Source: an uncultured Bacteroidales bacterium (lineage in GTDB: Bacteria; Bacteroidota; Bacteroidia; Bacteroidales; Muribaculaceae). From it: a stretch of DNA of 47,817 nt. Shown here piece after piece: positions 44,367 to 47,817 of this stretch. Where the stretch lies: NCBI GenBank assembly GCA_905210435.1, contig CAJLWO010000015.1, forward strand, positions 1-47,817, in the 5' to 3' direction. Every line of letters begins with the position of its first letter. Position 1 is the stretch's first letter. A program made the position numbers and the translations under genes. The notes beneath the pieces were generated by a model that was not told where the DNA came from, ran no database searches, and worked only from the letters and a program-made list of their open reading frames with translations.

Positions 44367-45146
44367 TTATTGTTTTTTGAGTAGATATAATGTTGCGAGA
44401 AGATTTTTTATGCGGCGGTGGCGGCGTTTGGTCGCCTGATATTTACGGAGGGAGTCAAGGGCTTCGTTCACAATTTTATCGGGATTGTCGCCCGAGGCTT
44501 TGGCATAGGCTCGTGCCAGACGTGTGGTGTCGTCGGGGTCGAGCGAGATGCTGCGGAACATCGACATCAGCTTCTTGCGGTCGGTGACGCCGAAATTCAT
44601 GCGGTTGATATCGACGAGATAAAAACGGTATGTGCCGTCGGGGTGGCGTTCCACAAGTATGTTGCCCGGGGAAAAATCGCGGTGATACACACCGGCGCGG
44701 TGCAGACTCACCATATATGCCCCCAATGAGTCAATCAGCGCCTCGGCGTCGGGGAGGTTGCCCCAGTCGCGAATGTTGGGCAAATCAAGGTATTCACATA
44801 TATAATATGAATCGAGGAGTTTCAGCCCTTTGCGCCGTTCGCTCCAGGCAAGAGGCCGCGGGGTGGAAAATCCGAGCGACAGCAGCCGTCCGGCATGCTC
44901 GTAGGAACGACGCGCCTTGCTGTGGCGCAACGTGGTGTATATATATGAGTTCGGGAATTTGGCTTTTCTGAAATGCTTCACACAAATATGACGGCCGTTG
45001 TCGTCGGCTACATCGTAGAGTGTGTTGCGGGCGCCACGGTATATCCGGCGGGCATTGCTGTCGGTGCCGTCGCGGAATATGCCCGCGCACTTACTTGCTG
45101 TCGCGTCGTCGGTAGAGTCAATTTTATAGAGCAATCGGGGCTTCAT
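44367..45146 (-). CDS. Lipopolysaccharide kinase (Kdo/WaaP-like)
   Basis: The 259-residue protein has a protein-kinase-like fold. HICVKHFR gives the ATP-binding Lys57, GVYHRDFSPGNILVE is the catalytic loop (Asp157, Asn162), and FYLVDINRMNFG is the metal-binding segment (Asp179 in place of DFG). The Kdo/WaaP family phosphorylates sugars of the lipopolysaccharide inner core in the cytoplasm. It starts 17 bases after the galactofuranosyltransferase, and glf follows after 6 bases, so all are co-transcribed. The C-terminus is very basic (TKRRHRRIKNLL), fitting membrane association. The target sugar is not known. Confidence 0.85.
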   Translation of the reverse strand: MKPRLLYKIDSTDDATASKCAGIFRDGTDSNARRIYRGARNTLYDVADDNGRHICVKHFRKAKFPNSYIYTTLRHSKARRSYEHAGRLLSLGFSTPRPLAWSERRKGLKLLDSYYICEYLDLPNIRDWGNLPDAEALIDSLGAYMVSLHRAGVYHRDFSPGNILVERHPDGTYRFYLVDINRMNFGVTDRKKLMSMFRSISLDPDDTTRLARAYAKASGDNPDKIVNEALDSLRKYQATKRRHRRIKNLLATLYLLKKQ

Positions 45147-45163
45147 CAGTGAGTCGTTGACAA

Positions 45164-46213
45164 TTATTTCTTAGCTGCGGGGAGAGTTTCAAAATATTTT
45201 ATCGCCTCACGTGCGGCTTTACGGAAAAATTTTCCGGCGGCCACGTCGGCGGCCACTGCGTCGACGTTCTTGCGCATCGCGGCATATTCTTCCGCCGTGA
45301 CCGACTTGACGCGCTCGTTAATCTCGTCGAGGGTGTCGACTGTAAAACCTATGCCGTTGCGTTTGACGAAATCGGCCATCGCGGCGCCGCTCCATATTAT
45401 GACAGGGAGTCGTGCGCGCAGGTAGAGCGATACTTTGTGAGGGGTGTTGAGTGCGAGGTAGCTGCCGAAATCGCCTTCGCAGCTGTCGAGCGAGTGTCCG
45501 TCCCACACAAGTCCGTAGTCGCTCGTCATGCCGGCTATGATGTCTTCGGCGGCAACAAATCCGTGGTCGAAAAATTTCTCGGGCACGTCGACCTCGTCCA
45601 TGCGGAAACCTGAGCCGTAGATGTCGACTACGTAATCGCGTATCACGTTGCCCCACTCCCATAGGAATGAGTTCTTGCGGCGGTTGACCGAGCCGGCGTA
45701 GGCCACGCGTATCTCCCCTTCGTCGACGCGCGACGGTATCGGATCGGTGACAGTAAGATAGTCCCATGCATCGAGGCTTCCCATCGGTTTGTCAAGTCCG
45801 ACTTTGCGGAGATGTTCGGCCATCACGTGGTTTGTGGCTATGATGTAGTCGGCGTTGCCGAGGCGCTTGAGTTCTTTTTTCACGGTGAGCGCCTTGCGCC
45901 GGAAGCTGCCGAGGTCATGTATCAGCACAGCCACTTTCGCGCCGTGAAGATGTGCCGCCTTACATATATATGTGAAATATTTTTTCAGCGGGTATTGCAG
46001 AAACAGTATGTCGCCGCGCCGCAGCAATGTCGAAGCTTTGGCTATGCCTGCCAGATTGAACAGGAAATGAGCGGCTTTCGAGGGGTGTTCCGTACGTGTC
46101 AGACCGATATTGCGGAACCCTTCCTCAAGCATTATCTGTTCGACATCGCTTTTGGCTTTGTTGCCGGCGCTCGTGTGGTTGCGGTAGTTGTGCGATATGT
46201 ATTTGTAACTCAT
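45164..46213 (-). CDS. Galactofuranosyltransferase, WbbI-like
   Basis: The 349-residue GT-B protein resembles the beta-1,6-galactofuranosyltransferase WbbI of E. coli across its length. It shows LFLQYPLKKYFTYI, VAVLIHDLGSFRRK, RVAYAGSVNRRKNSFLW, YGLVWDGHSLDSCEGDFGSY, NTPHKVSLYLRARLPVIIW and AAMADFVKRNGIGFTV. Such enzymes add galactofuranose to surface polysaccharide. The presence of glf in the same operon strongly supports this. It is cytoplasmic or membrane-associated. Acceptor and linkage cannot be told from sequence. It lies between the GT32 gene (42-base gap) and the kinase gene. Confidence 0.88.
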   Translation of the reverse strand: MSYKYISHNYRNHTSAGNKAKSDVEQIMLEEGFRNIGLTRTEHPSKAAHFLFNLAGIAKASTLLRRGDILFLQYPLKKYFTYICKAAHLHGAKVAVLIHDLGSFRRKALTVKKELKRLGNADYIIATNHVMAEHLRKVGLDKPMGSLDAWDYLTVTDPIPSRVDEGEIRVAYAGSVNRRKNSFLWEWGNVIRDYVVDIYGSGFRMDEVDVPEKFFDHGFVAAEDIIAGMTSDYGLVWDGHSLDSCEGDFGSYLALNTPHKVSLYLRARLPVIIWSGAAMADFVKRNGIGFTVDTLDEINERVKSVTAEEYAAMRKNVDAVAADVAAGKFFRKAAREAIKYFETLPAAKK

Positions 46214-46255
46214 GGCGCGGTATGTGTTTGGTAAGAATATTTGAGTGAACAGCGG

Positions 46256-46993
46256 TTATTTTACGGGTGGCAATGCGACGTGCCTGCCGATGTGTGTGAG
46301 ATTGTAACGCCACGCGGCCAATATATGTTTTATTTGCAGCTCGAGCCGGCGCCCGAACTTGCGTTTGCGCCACGAGCCGTAGATGCGGTGCCAGGCGAAT
46401 GCGTCGGGGTGGTGCTCTATGCCGTGGTTGCGCGGAGTGACGAGATGGCCGGGATAGACCACGGTGTTGTTGTCGAGCAGCTGCAGGCGGTCCTCCTCTT
46501 TCCATCCGAGGCGTTTTGCCGTTTCTTTCATCACTACGGGCGAGATGGTCTCGTCGTAGCTGCCGTCGCGCTTTTTGAACGGGCGTTCGTCATAGTAGGC
46601 AAACATCTCGCGGCAGAAGGCATTGTCTTTTTCCCCAATGAAAAATGCGGCCTGAAGCTGCAGCATGTCGCCGATATGCTCGTGGACGGTGGCAAATCCG
46701 CGCTCGGGGATGTAGCGGTCGAAGCGCTTGGTGAGCATCACGTCGGAATCCATATAGATACCCCCTTCCTTCCATACGGCATAGAACCGTACGGCGTCGG
46801 CGGCAAAAGCCCATTTCTTTGCGTCGAGCGCTTCGTCGATGTACTGGCAGCCGATGGCGCGTGCGTCGCGTGCGTTCCATAGACGTATCTCGTAGTCAGG
46901 CAATATTTTTGCCCAGCTTTCGAGGCATATCTTTATCTCGACAGGAAAATTTCCTCCGCCAAACCAGCATAAATGTATTTTCTTGGGTATCAT
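46256..46993 (-). CDS. GT32-like glycosyltransferase (capsular polysaccharide type)
   Basis: This 245-residue protein starts MIPKKIHLCWFGGGNFPVEI and has YEIRLWNARDAR and KWAFAADAVRFYAVWKEGGIYMDSDVML. The last contains the DxD metal-binding motif (MDSDV) and the GGIYxDxD strand of the Gly_transf_sug (GT32) family. NNTVVYPGHLVTPRNHGIEHH near the end is also typical. The family includes mannosyl- and galactosyltransferases; the donor is unknown. It is the first gene of the leftward surface-glycan operon and has a clear promoter at 47016-47046. Confidence 0.88.
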   Translation of the reverse strand: MIPKKIHLCWFGGGNFPVEIKICLESWAKILPDYEIRLWNARDARAIGCQYIDEALDAKKWAFAADAVRFYAVWKEGGIYMDSDVMLTKRFDRYIPERGFATVHEHIGDMLQLQAAFFIGEKDNAFCREMFAYYDERPFKKRDGSYDETISPVVMKETAKRLGWKEEDRLQLLDNNTVVYPGHLVTPRNHGIEHHPDAFAWHRIYGSWRKRKFGRRLELQIKHILAAWRYNLTHIGRHVALPPVK

Positions 46994-47015
46994 CTATTAT
47001 TTGTCCTTTCTTCTA

Positions 47016-47046
47016 CAAAAATAGTAACTTTATCGAAAACCGCAAA
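47016..47046 (-). promoter_or_regulatory. Promoter of the surface-glycan operon
   Basis: The minus strand has TTTG (47046-47043), a 19-base spacer and TATTTTTG (47023-47016), a full match to the Bacteroidetes layout. It lies 22 bases upstream of the GT32 start, giving a short leader. Confidence 0.75.
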
Positions 47047-47153
47047 ATAGTGTGAGGCTCTTTTCCGGACGGAAAGTTATGCCGGCGGCATGAGTGCTCA
47101 ATATGAATGGGCAGGCAGACAATGTACCTTTAACTGATTACGATTATTTGTTT

Positions 47154-47189
47154 CGCAGGGTTTCGATATGTGAAATCCTGCGATTTTTT
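47154..47189 (+). terminator. Orphan rho-independent terminator
   Basis: CGCAGGGTTTC (47154-47164) pairs with GAAATCCTGCG (47172-47182) in an 11-bp stem with one G-T pair and loop GATATGT. An A and six Ts follow (47183-47189). No rightward gene precedes it; it may end an undescribed short RNA or shield the rRNA promoters. Confidence 0.65.
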
Positions 47190-47395
47190 CGATATATATA
47201 GTGCGGTGTATCCCAAATACGGCCGGTCGGGTGGGGTTATTGTAAGTCTGTAATTTTGGCGATTGGTTTTGAATGGAGAGTATTTGAGCCGGAAATTTGT
47301 AAAAAATGCAAGTAGGGTAATTTTCTGAAATACAATGTAATGCAATTAAAGCGGGCGAAAATGTGAAATTTTTATTGAAAAAAGTTGCCGAAATA

Positions 47396-47427
47396 TTTGG
47401 AGGTTTAAGAAAAACGCCATACCTTTG
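47396..47427 (+). promoter_or_regulatory. rRNA promoter P1
   Basis: TTTG (47396-47399), a 20-base spacer and TACCTTTG (47420-47427), followed by CACTCGC. This is the usual sequence of Bacteroidales stable-RNA promoters. Confidence 0.8.
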
Positions 47428-47519
47428 CACTCGCTTTCGGGAAATAAAGATTTCCAACAAATCAAACGATAAAAAGTTTGATGCGAAAAAGCAAAAAAAT
47501 AAAAAAAGTTGAACAAAAA

Positions 47520-47551
47520 TTTGGTGGTTCCAAAAATTTGACTTAACTTTG
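47520..47551 (+). promoter_or_regulatory. rRNA promoter P2
   Basis: TTTG (47520-47523), a 20-base spacer and TAACTTTG (47544-47551). It has the same spacing as P1 and lies 124 bases downstream of it. Confidence 0.8.
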
Positions 47552-47641
47552 CAAAACATTTCCGCCGCCACTGAGGCGACAGTGAAATTAGGACATTGAA
47601 AGATTTACAATAGACAATAGTAAGTACAAGAGCTATTATGA

Positions 47642-47719
47642 GTTGTCTTTGAAAAATAAGACAACGTCAATTCCTGAACAACCCTCTTTTATGAGGATTT
47701 GGAGATAATCTCCGGTTGT
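47642..47719 (+). promoter_or_regulatory. Structured rRNA leader with boxA-like segment
   Basis: GTTGTCTT (47642-47649) pairs with AAGACAAC (47658-47665); the loop side contains TGTCTTTGAAAA, which resembles antitermination boxA. Further on, ACAAC (47678-47682) pairs with GTTGT (47715-47719) around two small hairpins, CCTC...GAGG (47683-47696) and GGAGA-TAA-TCTCC (47701-47713), giving a three-way junction. Role in antitermination or processing is inference. Confidence 0.5.
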
Positions 47720-47763
47720 ATTGTTTGCCTTATAAACAGAAAAAAACAAGAAACAAGATAACA

Positions 47764-47817
47764 ACAACGAAGAGTTTGATCCTGGCTCAGGATGAACGCT
47801 AGCGACAGGCTTAACAC
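47764..47817 (+). rRNA. 16S ribosomal RNA, 5' end
   Basis: The conserved AGAGTTTGATCCTGGCTCAG begins at 47771, corresponding to E. coli position 8, so the mature 5' end is placed at about 47764. GATGAACGCTAGCGACAGGC follows, which is of Bacteroidales type. The gene continues past the window edge. No tRNA gene is seen upstream. Confidence 0.95.

Larger units (their letters stand above)
46994..47763. other. rRNA operon control region and glycan operon promoter
   Basis: This 770-base stretch has no supported coding frame. It contains the leftward glycan promoter, an isolated rightward terminator-like hairpin (47154-47189), tandem rRNA promoters (47396-47427 and 47520-47551), and a structured leader before 16S. 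AT-rich tracts surround both rRNA promoters and may act as upstream elements. Confidence 0.75.

Noticed and set aside
46994..47763. tRNA gene before the 16S gene
   Set aside because: No cloverleaf with a T-loop GTTCGA-type sequence and CCA end could be found; the hairpins there are leader structures.

Overview
The window comes from a bacterium of the order Bacteroidales, most likely a Muribaculaceae-type gut commensal. The evidence is: promoters of the Bacteroidetes form (TTTG, 19-20 bases, TAnnTTTG) in front of many genes; gldD and gldE homologues; a DUF4254/glycosyltransferase-9 pair; a fused malic enzyme-phosphotransacetylase; a glycogen operon of the GH133-GT4-GH57 type; and a 16S rRNA 5' end of Bacteroidales type at the right edge. 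The family-level placement is inference. Most genes are GC-rich, so the AT-rich dinD and the 152-residue repeat protein stand out.

Layout, left to right. 1-69 holds the start of a leftward pnuC. 293-2874 runs rightward: a carboxynorspermidine dehydrogenase, then three small single-span membrane proteins, one of them a TonB-domain protein with an acidic linker. 3203-8077 is a glycogen/alpha-glucan operon, followed by an AT-rich dinD. 9388-14973 runs leftward: malic enzyme, a surface-type lipoprotein, and an overlapping gldE-gldD-phosphopantetheinyl transferase set. 15385-15843 is an AT-rich orphan repeat protein. 16057-18917 is dapB-lepB-wbqC, rightward. 19053-20357 is a leftward DUF4143 ATPase gene bracketed by TGTCCTAAA palindromes.

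20637-36376 is a complete leftward division and cell wall (dcw) cluster. In transcription order it is rsmH, ftsL-like, ftsI, murE, mraY, murD, ftsW, murG, murC, ftsQ, ftsA, ftsZ. No mraZ lies at its head. MurE carries the DNPR motif for meso-diaminopimelate, which fits the dapB in the window. 36740-42617 runs rightward: a MATE transporter, DUF4254 plus a GT9 heptosyltransferase-like gene, a secreted endonuclease I, and a SpoU rRNA/tRNA methyltransferase. 42685-46993 runs leftward: a GNAT acetyltransferase and a surface-glycan operon (GT32, WbbI-like galactofuranosyltransferase, WaaP-like kinase, UDP-galactopyranose mutase). 46994-47763 is the rRNA control region with two tandem promoters, and the first 54 bases of 16S rRNA end the window.

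The most distinctive non-coding content is a set of intergenic inverted-repeat elements. Each has two hairpin-forming arms with a GTAG foot (REPIN-like). Several sit inside a larger unit whose ends read roughly GAGGGTGTTGCAGAACT. The stem sequences differ between copies although the foot and part of the spacer are kept. Two copies lie inside the dcw operon. A second notable signal is the palindrome set around the DUF4143 ATPase gene. A third is a pair of mutually exclusive hairpins between two glycogen genes. No complete new defence or mobile system is evident; these repeat systems are the best candidates for something undescribed.
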